Shown here one piece after another: positions 43,861 to 55,332 of a stretch of 64,000 bases of DNA (the stretch's first letter is position 1; each line of letters begins with the position of its first letter). The translations under genes and the position numbers were made by a program. The DNA comes from Gnetum montanum (taxonomy: Eukaryota; Streptophyta; Gnetopsida; Gnetales; Gnetaceae). The stretch spans positions 66,781 through 130,780 of the forward strand of contig MNCI01002086.1 of assembly GCA_015680685.1 (NCBI GenBank). The letters run 5' to 3'. A model generated the notes under the pieces. That model was not told where the DNA came from, did no database searches, and was given only the letters and a program-made list of their open reading frames with translations.

Positions 43861-45366
43861 TATAATGACGGAAAATGTCGGCAGCTGGAAAATACCAAAC
43901 AAAATCCCGCGTACACAGTTTTAACCATGGATCCATGCGAGGGCTATGCTGGAAAAATGAATCCGTGGCGCCCTGAACGGTCTTGTCGATCAGACAGGGA
44001 CTTACTAATCAGCAAACCGATGAATATCTCGTGGAATGATATGATTCGAGGAATCGCAAAATGAGGGGAAAACGACGTAGATTAATTGTAACGATGATAA
44101 CGCTAAACACGATAAGAGGAGGCCAACACAAGAGAAACGCGTGGTTTCAAGCTCTGTGCTTTGACTTAAAAGATATATATTCTGTATATAACGTTACAAT
44201 GGGGAGACCCCGATTACTGGATGTAAAGCAAGCACAAAACAACAAGAAAAATGTCCAAATGGAAGTCCAGTCTACCTCGTGGGCCAAAGCTGGGATGCAA
44301 GGAAGGTCAAGCTGTGACGTCTATCAATCAACTGTTTTTGACCAATAGAGCCTGCAAACCGTGCAAGATGATCCCACGATCTTGGATCTGTTTCTTTCAC
44401 CTTAGGTAGTTTTTTTTTAGGACCGCCAGTGGTCGCTGATGGAGAAAAGCTGTGTTGTCGATGCTCAAAGCAAACTGTGCTCTCTTTCTGTCGGAAGGTG
44501 ATGCTGTCAACAATTGCCAAAGTGCTCAAAGTGATAAGTGCTCTCGTGCTCAGAAAAATGCCTTTGCTTCTTTGATTTGCCCACCCCTTGTATCTTTATC
44601 AACTGGGGTATTTATAGGTTGCGACGCCCTGTGGAAAAGGCACAACCTTGATGACGTGTACCCCGGACGTTTTGGGTACTGTTGACCTTACCCTTTTGTG
44701 TCAAACTTTGTGACTACACAAAATATGCTCGCTTGCATATTGTGCGTGTGAAGAACAGATGCGCGTCGGGCATGTTTCAATTGTCTTTGGGTTATATTAT
44801 GCTTATTCACACTGCGTTGCGTGCATGAGTGTAACATAACGTGGAAACAATGGATTCAAGTTGTTTTACGCTCGCTTACGTAGCCGCGCGTAATGAAGCG
44901 TAAAATAATGTTTAGCTTGGAGATGCAATACGCTGTGACACGCTGCGTTGCGTAATGAGCGTATGATGAGCAATCGCACTTTCTTAGACTTTGCCTTTGA
45001 CTGTTTTGGAGCTCATTACGCTGCCGTGCGTAACAGAGTGTAAACCTAGCCTTGAACAAAATACTTAGCAAAATATATAAGAAGTCACATATTACGCTGC
45101 TCAAGCCTCTCCCTATGCCGAAGTAACTAGCCTTCTGATGCCGGACTATGTTTAAACAGAATCACGCTAAGCACCATTATGCTATGTCGCGTGGTATAGC
45201 GTAATCAGAGAAAACATAGTAAGATTAGGAATCTGCACGAGAATTTGAAGATTTGATGCTATGCGCCTCTTGGTGTTGCTTTGTCTTATTCTCCCTTCTT
45301 GAATGCGCCCTTGCCTAAATTGCGAATCTTTGCCTGAGCTCGACTCGCAATTTTCACAGTGTTTCA
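43861..45366 (-). repeat. 3' LTR of element F (1506 bp)
   Basis: Plus strand begins TATAACGA-like (TATAATGACGG, the original TG end changed to TA) and ends GTGTTTCA. The TATA box ATTTATAGG is at 44610-44618. An 18-base stretch present in the other LTR (near 56000) is missing. In the first 260 bases I count about 14 differences from the right LTR, mostly C/T transitions. Confidence 0.9.
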
Positions 45367-45385
45367 ATGGCCCCTCTTTCTTCAC
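45367..45385 (-). other. Polypurine tract of element F
   Basis: Minus strand GTGAAGAAAGAGGGGCCAT, directly before the TGAAACAC start of the 3' LTR. Confidence 0.85.
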
Positions 45386-46477
45386 GGTTGGAGGGCTTGC
45401 CCGAAAGACGTCGACAAAGAATACGAAACACTGGATTGGTAGAAGCAAGAACAACGTCCATCCATGGCTACTTAGGCGTTGCCCTGTCAACATGGAAGAG
45501 CAAAGCTGGAGGGAATGGGAGATAGAATGACATAGTAGGAAATAGGTTCGGGGAAGATGTAAAATAAGTCAGGATGGTAGGAGTATGGAATACGCTTACT
45601 GAATGCACAGAAACGTATGCACACTTATGTCAACAGGAATGCTTTTAGATGAGCGTAGCGCATCAGCCTGAGATCTCTCTGTCACCGATTATAGCAGGAA
45701 TGCTTGCAAAAGGAGCACGGCGCATCACTTCTGCGATATCTCTGCTAGTGTGAGTGCGGAAAATGGATACTTGCATATGTAGCTTTTGCATATAGGAAGC
45801 AACTGGTAGGGATGAGGGCTAAGGGTGGGATGATGAGGGGTATAGGCATGCAATCCTAAGTGGTTGGACAAACTTGAGCAGCCATCTCAAAATGCTGTTT
45901 GTACTTCACTGTTTAGATGAACGCATCTTTGAACGACATCCTTGAAACCAGTAACCTGCAACCACAGAAGAAAACAGAGGACACCATTCCTCATGTGAAC
46001 AAGAGGCGAGGTTGTTGAAACGAGCGCTGTTTGATGCAAGATAGAGCGATTGGGCCGTGAAGAAGGGGCTGGAGCATGAGGGTGGAGCCACCAATCCTGA
46101 CGATTGGCCCAGCATATATTCGCCAAAATACATCAGACACAGTGCACCTAACTGGTTGTGCAAAGAACCAGCTAGATAAATTTGTGAAGCCTGCGTCTGA
46201 TAGCGACGATCAGCATAGGTCCCCGAGGTCATTGTCGATGAGGATTTCGTCGGGGCTTTGGCTGGTGAGACTAAACTCTCAGAGGTACCACCGTTGCAGT
46301 GGGTGCAGTGACGGCATCTCCAAGGGATCAGTAAGATGCCTCTCAGCTTATCCGAGAAATCAGTAGGATGCCGGTGGGGTGGCGATGCTGGGACTGTCCC
46401 AGTATCCCATCTCGTCTATCGTGCAGCCATACAGAGATGGTCATGCTCACTTGATTTGCATGGCAGCAGTCTGGAAG
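45386..46477 (-). other. 3' untranslated region of element F
   Basis: No ORF here shows a domain on either strand, although plus-strand frames of about 75-95 codons exist (for example 46076-46366). Tat elements of other plants can carry antisense ORFs in this region, but nothing recognisable was seen here. Confidence 0.5.
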
Positions 46478-46945
46478 TCCTAGTTTTAAGTCTTGGTAGA
46501 CTGTCATTGTTGGTTTTAAGTCTCAGTAGACCATGGTCCCAGTTTAAAGTCCGGGCAGACCGAGAAATGCTAATTTTACGTCGTAGCGGACGGTGGTGTA
46601 TCTGATTTATGGTCTCAGCAGACCGTGCTATGGATGTCAGTTTCATGTCATGACCCAAGGACATAGCTGTGCTAGTTTTACGTCTCAGTAGACGGCTACT
46701 TACCTGTGCCAGTTTAGCATCGTGGCGGACGCATGCAAAAGATGCCAGTTTTTCGTCTTGGCGGACCTGTACAACATTGCCAGTTTTACGTCATAGCGGA
46801 CGGTTACAACTTGCCAATTTAGCGTCATAGCGGATGAATATTGCCAGTTTAGCGTCGTGGTGGATGTGTGCAAGGAATGCCAGTTTTACGTCGTAGCCGA
46901 CGGTGGTTGCCAGTTTAGCGTCGTAGCGGACGTGTATTGCCATAT
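46478..46945 (-). repeat. Tandem array of about 14 short hairpin units in the 3' UTR of element F
   Basis: Units of about 28-38 bp share TGCCAGTTTTACGTCGTAGC and GGACGG. Cores start near 46488, 46518, 46546, 46577, 46609, 46644, 46679, 46715, 46752, 46787, 46820, 46851, 46887 and 46917. Each core can fold: AGTCT/AGACT, GTCT/AGAC, CGTCT/AGACG or CGTC/GACG around a 4-6 base loop. Sequence in the stems varies in step between many units. Tandem repeats in 3' UTRs are a known feature of Tat elements and a source of satellites. Confidence 0.8.
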
Positions 46946-46969
46946 CTGCTATTGACACCATAGATGCTG

Positions 46970-48145
46970 CTAAATGTAATACCGCTTCAGATATATATGA
47001 TTTACAGGATTTGGTAATTCATTGCCGTTGACGTCTGCTAACTTGAATGCTCCGTTGCTGTACGCGTCAACCACCAAGAAAGGGCCTTCCCAGTTTGCAG
47101 AGAATTTGCCTACTGGTTCACGCACAGCCTTGAGAACTAGATCTCCTTTCTTGATCGGGCGTTGCTGAAGGTTGCGACGATGCTTCTGTCTCTGTTTGTG
47201 TTGATACCTTTTAATCGTGTCAAGAGCCTGTATCCGCTTCTCTTCTACTGAATCCAGATCCGCGATTCGAGACTCGGTGTGTTGAGCCTTATTTATAACC
47301 GTGGAGAGGACCATTCTCAGAGAAGGAATTTGCAACTCGAGAGGTAGTACTGCTTCAGACCTGTAAACCAGGCTATAGGGCGTACTACCCGTAGCCATCC
47401 TACACGTAGTACGATACGCCCATAGCACATAGAGGATCTATTCGTGCCACCACCTTTTTTTCTCGTCGAGCATTTTCTTGAGCAGATTGATGATCATTTT
47501 GTTCGTTGCTTCAACTTGACCATTCGCTTGCAGGTAATAAGGGGAGGAAAAAGATTGTCTAATTCCCAAGTTATCACAGAAGGATTTGGTTTCTGTGCTA
47601 CTAAACTGTGGCCCATTGTCGGTCATGATAGTCATCGGGAGACCAAATCTGGTTACTATATTATCCAGGATAAAATGGCAAATCTGCTGAGATGTGATCT
47701 TTCGTAGGAGAACAGCCTCTACCCACTTTGTAAAATACTCGGTGGCGGTAATGATGAAGCTATGACATGTAGAAGATTTCGGGGTGATGGGGCCTATAAT
47801 GTCTAGTCCCCATCGTTGAAATGACCATGTTATCTACGTTGTATGTAATTCTGTAGGTGACACGTGTATGAGATTCGCGTGACGCTGACACGTGTCACAA
47901 GTTTTAACCTTTGTCAGGCAATCCTTTTCCATGTGCGGCCAGTAGTATCCTAAGCGTCAGATTTTTAGGACCATAGCCCATGGTGCTATGTGGCCGCCAC
48001 ACAGTCCCTCGTGAACTTCGCCAACTATATGCTGTGCTTGGTTTCTGTCAACGCAAGTAAGCAGGACGCCATCAAAGGAGCGTCTACAAAGAGTGCTGTC
48101 TCCGATGATGATGTATTGCCTAGCCCGCTTGCGTATCGCATCTTT
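46970..48145 (-). pseudogene. Integrase domain of element F pol
   Basis: Zinc region near 47880-48010 (G-G-H, C-D-T-C), core with catalytic residues all present: L-D-I-I-G-P (about 47790), M-T-D-N-G (about 47620) and G-Q-V-E-A-T-N (about 47510). C-terminal GPY-type module V-G-K-F-S-A-N-W-E-G-P-F and L-K-R-Y-Y ends at 46970. Stop codons (for example at 47435) interrupt it, but the frame equals that of gag. Integrates element cDNA in the nucleus. Confidence 0.88.
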
Positions 48146-48800
48146 CTACGCGCGTGTCAATTCAGACGGTAGCTCGCCCTGTAAAAGGTACGTTTTAATG
48201 TCGTCGTACCATTCAGGTGTGCTTTCCTTGAGAAGAGAAGAGATTTGCACTGTCTGAATGATAGGATCTTCACAGTCTGTTATCAATGCAGGGCAGGTGT
48301 CAAAAAGATGTGAAGGCACGTTCAAAGCCAGTGTAGCTAGTGCGTCGGCCAGTGTGTTATCCGTGCGTGGCACGTGCTGGGCATTGATGGTCGTGAATCT
48401 TCTTAGAAGGTCTTTAGCTTTATTGCAGTAGGGCTGAAAATGTACAACCTTGTAGGCGTAGAATCCTGTGATCTAATTTATGACAAACATCGAATCGCCC
48501 CTAATCGCCAGGTGTCGAACATCGAGTTCATTGGCAGTTAGTAATCCCCTGAGGAGCCCCTCGTACTCTACCACATTGTTCGTACAGGGGAAGGTCAAGC
48601 GATAAGCGTGAAGACGTACATCCTTAGGTGATAGCGTAATAACAGTGGCGGCGCTGCCACCTTTTGCGGTTGAGGCTTCGTCGAAATACAACGTCACCTC
48701 GAGTCCTGTCAAGACAGGGCTTAAACTATGTACATGTTCATCAGGGAATTCTGGTTCTATAGTCACCTGATTATTAATTGGTGACGTTATTAACTGGTCA
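48146..48800 (-). pseudogene. Archaeal-type RNase H of element F (second RNase H)
   Basis: Four acidic residues are visible in order: Y-F-D-E-A, N-N-V-V-E-Y-E-G, R-G-D-S-M and L-A-D-A-L. It lies between the RT-linked RNase H and integrase, the usual Tat position. Two stops (48473, 48146) break the frame. Confidence 0.85.
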
Positions 48801-48868
48801 GCTATCGCTTGGCCTTTCGTAGATGATTGGCCAATATAGTGCAGATCGAATTCTATCGTGATAGCCTT

Positions 48869-49330
48869 CTAGCGAGCTATTTTACTGCTCTCGTATAGGT
48901 TGTGCATAATGGCCCTAAGAATGTTGTTTTTATAGATGATGTTGACCTTGCTACGGAAAAGATAATGGCTACACTTTTTAAGCGTAAAAACTAATGCTAG
49001 GCAGTTACGCTCTACGTCGTTATACCTCATTTCGTACGCACAAAGGGCATGACTCAAGTAGTAGATGGGCACTTTCGACCCATCATCCCTCCTTTGGGAA
49101 AGTAATGCTGCTAACGCTACGTCCAACGTCGCGAGGTAAATGTAAAATGGTAAGTTCCTTTGTGGTGGGAAGACCATTGGCAAATGTTGCAGTTCTTGTT
49201 TTAAGCTGTCAAACACACGTTGGCAATCGTTGGTCCATTCGAAATTAACCCCTTTTTTCAACAAGTGTTGCATAGGGTGTAGCTTGTCAGTTAATCTCGA
49301 GATGAACCGGCGTATAAACTGTAAGCGTCC
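48869..49330 (-). pseudogene. RT-linked RNase H of element F
   Basis: Begins after the RT thumb with F-I-R-R-F-I-S and includes L-A-T-L-D-V-A-L-A, Y-N-D-V-E-R-N-C-L-A-L and I-Y-K-N-N where active domains have T-D-H. The loss of acidic residues is the degeneration typical of the first RNase H in dual-RNase-H Tat elements. Ends with a stop at 48869. Confidence 0.78.
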
Positions 49331-49345
49331 CTGTAATCCACGTAA

Positions 49346-50449
49346 TTACTTGAGGTCTATGGGAGGTGTTAGCTCAACAATGGCTTTGACCTTATCAGGG
49401 TCAACTCGTATGCCAGCTTCCGACACCACAAACCCCAGCATGCGTCCAGTTTTGACTCCGAATACGCACTTCTTTGGGTTAAGCCGGAGCTCGTATTTGG
49501 AGCATCTTTTAAGGACTAATTCCAGGTCTCCTGAATGATCGTTAGACTTTAAAGACTTAACAGCTATATTGTCTACGTAATCATTCGGCCTTCCTAGGAG
49601 GTAATCACTAAAGATGTATGTCATGGCTCGTTGATACGTTGCTCCGGTGTTCTTTAGACCAAAAGGCATCATAGTGTAGCAAAAGGTGTCCCAGGGCGTC
49701 ATGAATGTCGTGGTCAATTGATGTTCTAGGTTGATTTGAATCTGATTATAGCCTAAAAAATCATCCATAAAGGATAGAAGCGCATGCCCAGCTGTTGTAT
49801 CGACTAGCTGGTCGATATTCGGTAGTGGGAAGTTATCCTTGATCGTGGCGTTATTCAAATCCCGGAAGTCTATGCAAATGTGTATGCTTCCGATCTTCTT
49901 TGGGAAAACTACAATGTTAGATACCCAGTCCGAGTAATCGACCGCATGGATGAAACCAGCCTGATACAGTTTGGTGATTTCATCACGCACGGCTAGCGCG
50001 ATCTCTGGCTTGATTTTGCGTGTCTTTTGCCTAACTGCTTTAATCTGCGGGTCTAAGATGATGTTATGCTAGATTAGCGTGGGATCTAGTCCAGACATAT
50101 CCTTGTATGACCATGCAAAGATAGTAATGTTGTCTTGCAGGACCTGTTTTATAGCATCGTGCATTTTTTGATCTAGTAAAGAGCTGACTTTAAGCGTTTT
50201 GGCTTCACCCTTATGCGTAACGATAGAGACCTTATTGAGGGGGTCTTCGGTTATGTCCCCAGCCTTTAGGTCTAGCGTGCGTGTCGACTGTTCTGGCCAT
50301 TCTGGGGACGTCTCCGACATAGCTATGGTTACGCCTTCTAAAGGGGGGTTAATGTCTATCAGCGTGGAGTCGAATTGCCTAACTACCTTCCCGTATGGGC
50401 CCGTCAAAGTTAGGGGTGCTGAAAATGTTGCGTCCATTTGCCATCTGTC
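49346..50449 (-). pseudogene. Reverse transcriptase domain of element F pol
   Basis: Begins after a good 3' splice acceptor (TTTTGCAG|GAC, boundary 50450/50449). R-V-R/K-Q-K-T-R and W-V-S-N-I-V are followed by C-I-D-F-R-D-L-N, F-L-G-Y-N-Q-I and the catalytic box Y-V-D-N (49568-49579), in which the last Asp is Asn. F-G-L-K-N-T-G-A-T-Y-Q-R-A-M is intact. Stops at 50069 and 49346. Same frame as gag. Confidence 0.88.
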
Positions 50450-51301
50450 CTGCAAAACCGCAAAGTGCGTAAATAATCAGGAGAAAGATGACGTAGTTTT
50501 GTCAAACGTGGAAAGTTAATTGAAGTTCAAAATTATAAACAGGCTGTAATCAATGCTACCTAATTACGAGGCGATAAGATGTGATAGTTTAACGTCATTT
50601 TGGATAGCAGTGCATGCGATATCAGCTGCATTAATATCTTGAATTTTGGGTTCCATTTTAGGAGAGTCCCACTAAAATCAGATATCAAGTCGGTGATCCT
50701 CGCATATAAGTAAGTAGTTTTTTTGACGAGAACAGGCTGTTGGCTGTTGTGAATTCGAATTCGTAACTGTTGCTGAGCGAGAGAAGGAAGAGCAGAGGAT
50801 TAGAGCGTGTGATTTTGTGAAGATATGCAAGTGTTAAACTGTGAAAAATTCTGAAGCTGTTGCAATGGCACCAAAGATCAAAAGGAAGAATGCAAAACTG
50901 GCCAAAATCGATGAGGTGCAAGAAAATCTGGAGCGCGTTTCGCAGGCGGTGGTCGATGTTTGTGACCCTACGCCTTTGAATCGGTAGGTCATTCCTTACA
51001 TGCTTATGTTTGTTTTAATGTCTACTTTTCGTGCTATCTTTTATGTGAATGTGGATTTCAAATTGTGGACCTCGGGTTAATGCGAGGGTTTGATGGGGTT
51101 GCGTCTACCGCCGTTGTCAGGGACGAACCTTGCGTTATTGCAAGGGTTTGGGCGATTTTGGCCTAGATAACTAGGTGTAGCAAGTTGTCTGTATTAGTCA
51201 TGCAAATGTAAATGTAGGCGTTAATGTATGTAACAAAAGAAATGGCTAAGTACAAGGCGCGATAACTTGCCAAACATGATAACGTATGCAAAGACCATCA
51301 T
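50450..51301 (-). other. Intron-like spacer between protease and RT of element F
   Basis: About 850 bases with stops in all minus-strand frames, placed where Ogre/Tat elements are known to carry a spliced intron. The acceptor TTTGCGGTTTTGCAG is at the RT side (boundary 50450) and leaves the exon at a codon boundary. No matching donor could be fixed, because candidate GT sites near 51290-51305 are out of phase or follow a stop. Confidence 0.5.
50700..50987 (+). promoter_or_regulatory. Antisense TATA box and 40-codon ORF inside the element F spacer
   Basis: On the plus strand CATATAAG (50703-50710) is followed by about 150 bases of leader and an ATG at 50865 in a favourable context (GCAATGGC). 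The ORF (Met-Ala-Pro-Lys, Lys/Glu-rich) runs to TAG at 50985-50987, where CG|GTAGGT is a plausible splice donor. Antisense genes are known in some Tat elements, but not to my knowledge at this position. No product can be named. Confidence 0.35.
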
Positions 51302-52200
51302 TCAACCATTAATGCGTAATTGTTTCTTAATGGCCTTTACGTTAAGCGTTGCATAAGGGCGAGGAGACTTATGGTTTGACTCCTCTACGTTGCCATCCAA
51401 AAATGGCAGGTTAGCCCAAGCTAGACCATCATCATTGTTGTCGGTTTGTTGAGAGGTTTGGAGATGAGTCTGATCGTCAGTCGTTTCCACCTTCGAACCC
51501 CGTTCTTCTTCAATGTTATTGACGGTCGTGAGGGTGACTTCATCATTGCGTATCACAACCTCCCCTCTAGCATAGGGAAGGTGTATCTCTTGGTGTATTG
51601 GTGATTAAACTGCCCTCAGTTGGGCTAACCATGACCTCCCCAAGATCAGGTTGAACCCTGGCATCTCCTCGACGACTAAGAAAGTGGCCTCTGTTGGGAA
51701 TTGATCCCCCACCACAAACTCAATACGCAACATCCCCTTAACTTGAACCCGTGCCCCGTTGAACGATTTTATGCAAGCCGTCATCGTGGGAGTGATCTGG
51801 TCGACCAGGCCCAACCTATCCACGATGGAATAGGGTATGACGTTGGTAGCTGCGCCATCGTCTACGTGCACTCTCCGGATCCAGTATTGACCAACTCGAA
51901 TGGTGATAAACATAGGTTCAATTGTGACCTGACCTTTCTCAAGATCATCTTTAATAGACTCATCATGAAAGGTTAGTGAGGTAGGCCTGGGTTGCTCAGT
52001 TTCAGAAGGAAACATGACAGCATGTATCGCTTCCTCTTCAGCTGGTAAGCTTTCATCCACTGATATGGATGTCAGCATGCGTACCATAGCCTCACGGTGT
52101 TCCCGAGATGTCATAAGTAGGTCATAAAGGCTCAGCATTGTGTTCTTTTACTTGAGAGCCTGTTTGACTTGCATAAATGCATCGAGGAGGTCCTTCTCTC
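51302..52200 (-). pseudogene. Protease and acidic linker of element F
   Basis: R-R-V-H-V-D-D-G-A-A-T-N-V-I-P marks the active site (about 51855-51900) in the D-x-G-[AS] position. L-I-L-G-R-S-W-L follows at about 51625. After a stop at 51605 a 84-codon acidic stretch (D-D-Q-T-H-L, N-N-D-D-G) continues in frame to 51302, where the spacer begins. Gag and protease share one frame. Confidence 0.8.
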
Positions 52201-55090
52201 AACTGGGTTGTTTATCCCCTTTGTCCTCTTCCATTCGGCCTAGGAGACGGATCTCCCAAGGTAGAGCGGTATCAGTCGGGGGGCTGTTCTTTTTCTTGCC
52301 AAGAGAAGGTGGTTGCGTTTCCGCACCTTTATCCTACCCCTGAGGTACAGGCGAAGGCACAGAGGCCAGGGGCCTAGGCTTCGGGAAGCTGAGTGTAGAA
52401 TGGTCTTTTGTTGCGTTAACTGATGTGTTCTCATCCTTTCGTTTGGGAGGTGATGGTAGACTCTTTTGGTTGGAGGTCTGCCCCTGCGTGAGAGGAGCGG
52501 CCTGTGGTTTTGGCACCCTGATAATGAAGGGCATCTTAGGCATGGGCGCAGACGAGGCCGCGGCTTGACTGTCGCTGCGTGACCGAGGGTGTATCCGAGA
52601 AGGTGCCCGTATGATGAAGGGCGGCCTCGAGACCCCACTGGCTGCCGATGAAATGGTTGGCCCCCTTTGTGAGCTGGTAGGGACACGCAAAACAAAAGGT
52701 TGTTTTGGCGGTTCCCTCCTCTCACTGTCCGTACTCACCACAGTGATTGTATAAGGATTGTCGTTTGTGTTCAACGGGTCCTTATATACGTGCAATGTTT
52801 GGTTTTCGGGACACGTCGGGTTACTGCTATCTAACTTGAGTGAACCATCGTCCAGCATACGTTGAATGTCATCTTTCAACGACTAGTAGTAATCCGTATC
52901 GTGACCACACAGCTGGTGGTAGTCACAGAAACGGTCTAGCCTGAAAGATCTTGGAACTGGTGGTTCGTTAGGTAAGGCTAAAGAAGGGTTCTTCAGCAGT
53001 TCACAATGACGTCTGTGACGCTTCAGAGCTTCCTCGGACACCTTCTTAGGTTGAATGTGCCCTGCCTCTAACAGTTGTTTCAGCAGTTCAGAATGCTTTA
53101 CAGGTAATGCCGTGTACTTTGAGTGATCCTTACGCTCAAAGTTTGGCTTAGGCTGGGGGGGCCCTTCAGGGGCAGTTGTGTCTTGGCTGGTGTCGACACC
53201 AGTCGTGGTCTCAGGAGGTGCCATGGGTGCCTTCTTGTTCTTAGTCTTTGTTCCCTCGGTTATCGTAGCTACTATCGTTGTCGCTGCTTTACCTTTGTCT
53301 TTGCTCTTGTTATGTGCATTCCTGTAGGCGACATACATCGGGTCCTTGCTGGCCTCCGCAGCATCTTGGATGCTTCTAGTTTGAGCGAAGGCTTGGTGTA
53401 GAGAGTTGGGGGAAAGATAATACAGCTTTGACTTAATAAAGTCGTTGACTGCTCCCTTGAATATAGCCAGCAGATGTGAGTTCGCAATCGGCTCGCAGAT
53501 CTCATTCAAGGTAGCATTCCAGCGCTGTATGAACTTTTGGACGGGCTCGAGCGGGTCTTGTTTCACCCCCATGAGCTGATCCAATGTGACTTCAGGTTTC
53601 AAGTTGTATTTGAAGCAGGTCACAAATTGGGTCAGCAGCTCTTCCAAGGTTGAGATGGAAGAGCGTGGGAGGGCTCGGTACCAATCCAAAGCTTTCCCTG
53701 TTAGAGACATTGCAAAGACTCGGATGATGGTGTGTGGCCACTGTTGCAACAACAAGGACTCAAACCTAAACGTGACCAAGTGAGCATTGGGATCTCCTTC
53801 CCCATTGTACTTGGTAAAATGAGGTAGGGACATCCCTGTCGGCAACGACAGCATAGGGACCGCTGGGCTAATCGGATCATCTTGGTAAAAGTCCATGATC
53901 TGAATGGTATCAGAACCAATGGCTTTGAGGCGTCGAACCTCCTCTGTGAGATTCTGTATAAGCTGGAAAATTTGGTCTAGACCTGTTGATGGAGGTGTCT
54001 GTGTAGAAGGCATAGGAGGTTGGACTAGGAGGGCAGCGCCAGGGAATGGAAACAATGGAAGAGGTTGGCTTGCAGCTGGTGGGGCGGGGATCCTAGCAGG
54101 TAGGGGAGCCTGTGAAGACCACCATCCACTAGTTTGCGAAGAGGGGTTAGCTGCCGCCTACTGCGCGAGATAAGGATGAGGATACTGCGGTACCACCTAT
54201 GGAATATGCGTTGCGGGTGCAACCGGGGGTTGCACGCCATACACCACAGACTGGGTATGTTGCGCCGCCGGGTTGGCCCACTGGCTTACGGCAGGCTGTT
54301 GGGCGTAAGTTTGTGGCTGAACGGACATGGTAATCTGTTGAGTTGGAGGGGGCGGAAGCGACAAGGTCTACCCTGGGCACGTTGTGTATATGTTGTGAGG
54401 TTGTATATGAAGGATAAAGTGGGATGCGGTGGTCGCCGGGACCACCACTGGGATGCTAAGTACCCACGGTGACGAAATCGCCCCCACGTTATTATGAGGC
54501 ATTTGTACTTGTAGCCTAGACGGCTGCGCGGTGGCCTGTGGCATGGCAGGGAAATGCATCTATGCGGTCATGGCTGGGTCAAGAGGAGCAGCCTCTCCGT
54601 TGAAAGGGAACAAGGGATTTATGTACGTTTGGGGGCTCAGAGTATGGAACGAATGTTCCGACTGGGCTACCAATTCATCCTCTTCTTCTTCCCCATGCTG
54701 GGGCTCCAACGTAGTCCGTGAAGCCTGGCCTTTGGCCATGAACAACTGTGTTATAAGTTCATGTTGGTGTTCGGTCAAGGGAATAATGTCGTAAGCTGTT
54801 GGTTTGAAATCATGGCCCCCTCAGTGAACCACCTCAAAGTTTCGCTTTGCTTCGACTTCGGCCCGGCTAAGAGCCAGCTTCGCCTGGATCTTAACACATA
54901 TAAAGTTGTATTCTTTAGGGGTTATGACCGTGAAGACGGGCTCTTTTCCCTGAAGTCTCAATGATCGGCGCAATGGCCCTAGAGATCCTGTTGCGCCAGG
55001 AGCTGGTCTGGTGACCGCGATAGGGTTCACAGATGTGGCACCCAAGTCAGCAGGGACCATGGCAGTTGTGGTCGTGTACAAGGAATCCAT
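52201..55090 (-). pseudogene. Gag of element F
   Basis: One reading frame of about 960 codons from Met at 55090, shortly inside the primer site. Stops lie at about 54821, 54560, 54368, 54197, 54158, 52883 and 52334. The N-terminus is basic, then an acidic and Pro/Gln-rich region, then the capsid core (53200-53860) with F-T-K-Y-N-G-E-G-D-P, A-L-D-W-Y-R-A-L and F-K-Y-N-L-K. The zinc-type box C-D-Y-H-Q-L-C-G-H-D-T-D-Y-Y has lost its final Cys. The tail is Pro/Ser-rich. Confidence 0.85.
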
Positions 55091-55307
55091 TGAGTAATGA
55101 GATTAATGATAACTGGTAATCGGATCTAAGAACTGGCTGGCAACAAAAACACGAATAGGCATTCTACCCTGTAGGATTCCAAAGAAATCCTCCTTGCGAC
55201 CGATCTACACCACACGATTTGCCGTAAACTTCCCTAGAGGTATTACGTCTACGGTTTAGGGTATGGATCGCTAACAGGGCTACCTGAAATATTCGGATCG
55301 GAGCCTA

Positions 55308-55326
55308 GGCCCTCCTTCGAGCGCCA
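55308..55326 (-). other. Primer-binding site of element F
   Basis: Minus strand TGGCGCTCGAAGGAGGGCC, six bases from the LTR. Same type as element B. The priming tRNA was not identified by eye. Confidence 0.75.
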
Positions 55327-55332
55327 GAAAAC

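Noticed and set aside
44061-44348. Plus-strand ORF of 95 codons, repeated at 55566-55820
   Set aside because: It lies antisense in R-U5 of both LTRs of element F. The duplication follows from the LTR repeat; no domain, and length is compatible with chance.
46076-46605. Antisense gene in the 3' UTR of element F, as known for some Tat elements
   Set aside because: Two plus-strand frames of 89-96 codons exist, but neither shows a promoter, a conserved motif or a clear continuation.
46478-46945. CRISPR-like look of regularly spaced repeats
   Set aside because: Units differ from each other, spacers are not unique sequences of constant length, and the array lies in the 3' UTR of a plant retrotransposon.
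52177-54472. Several plus-strand ORFs of 65-112 codons
   Set aside because: They are shadows of the gag frame of element F on the other strand, without start context or domains.
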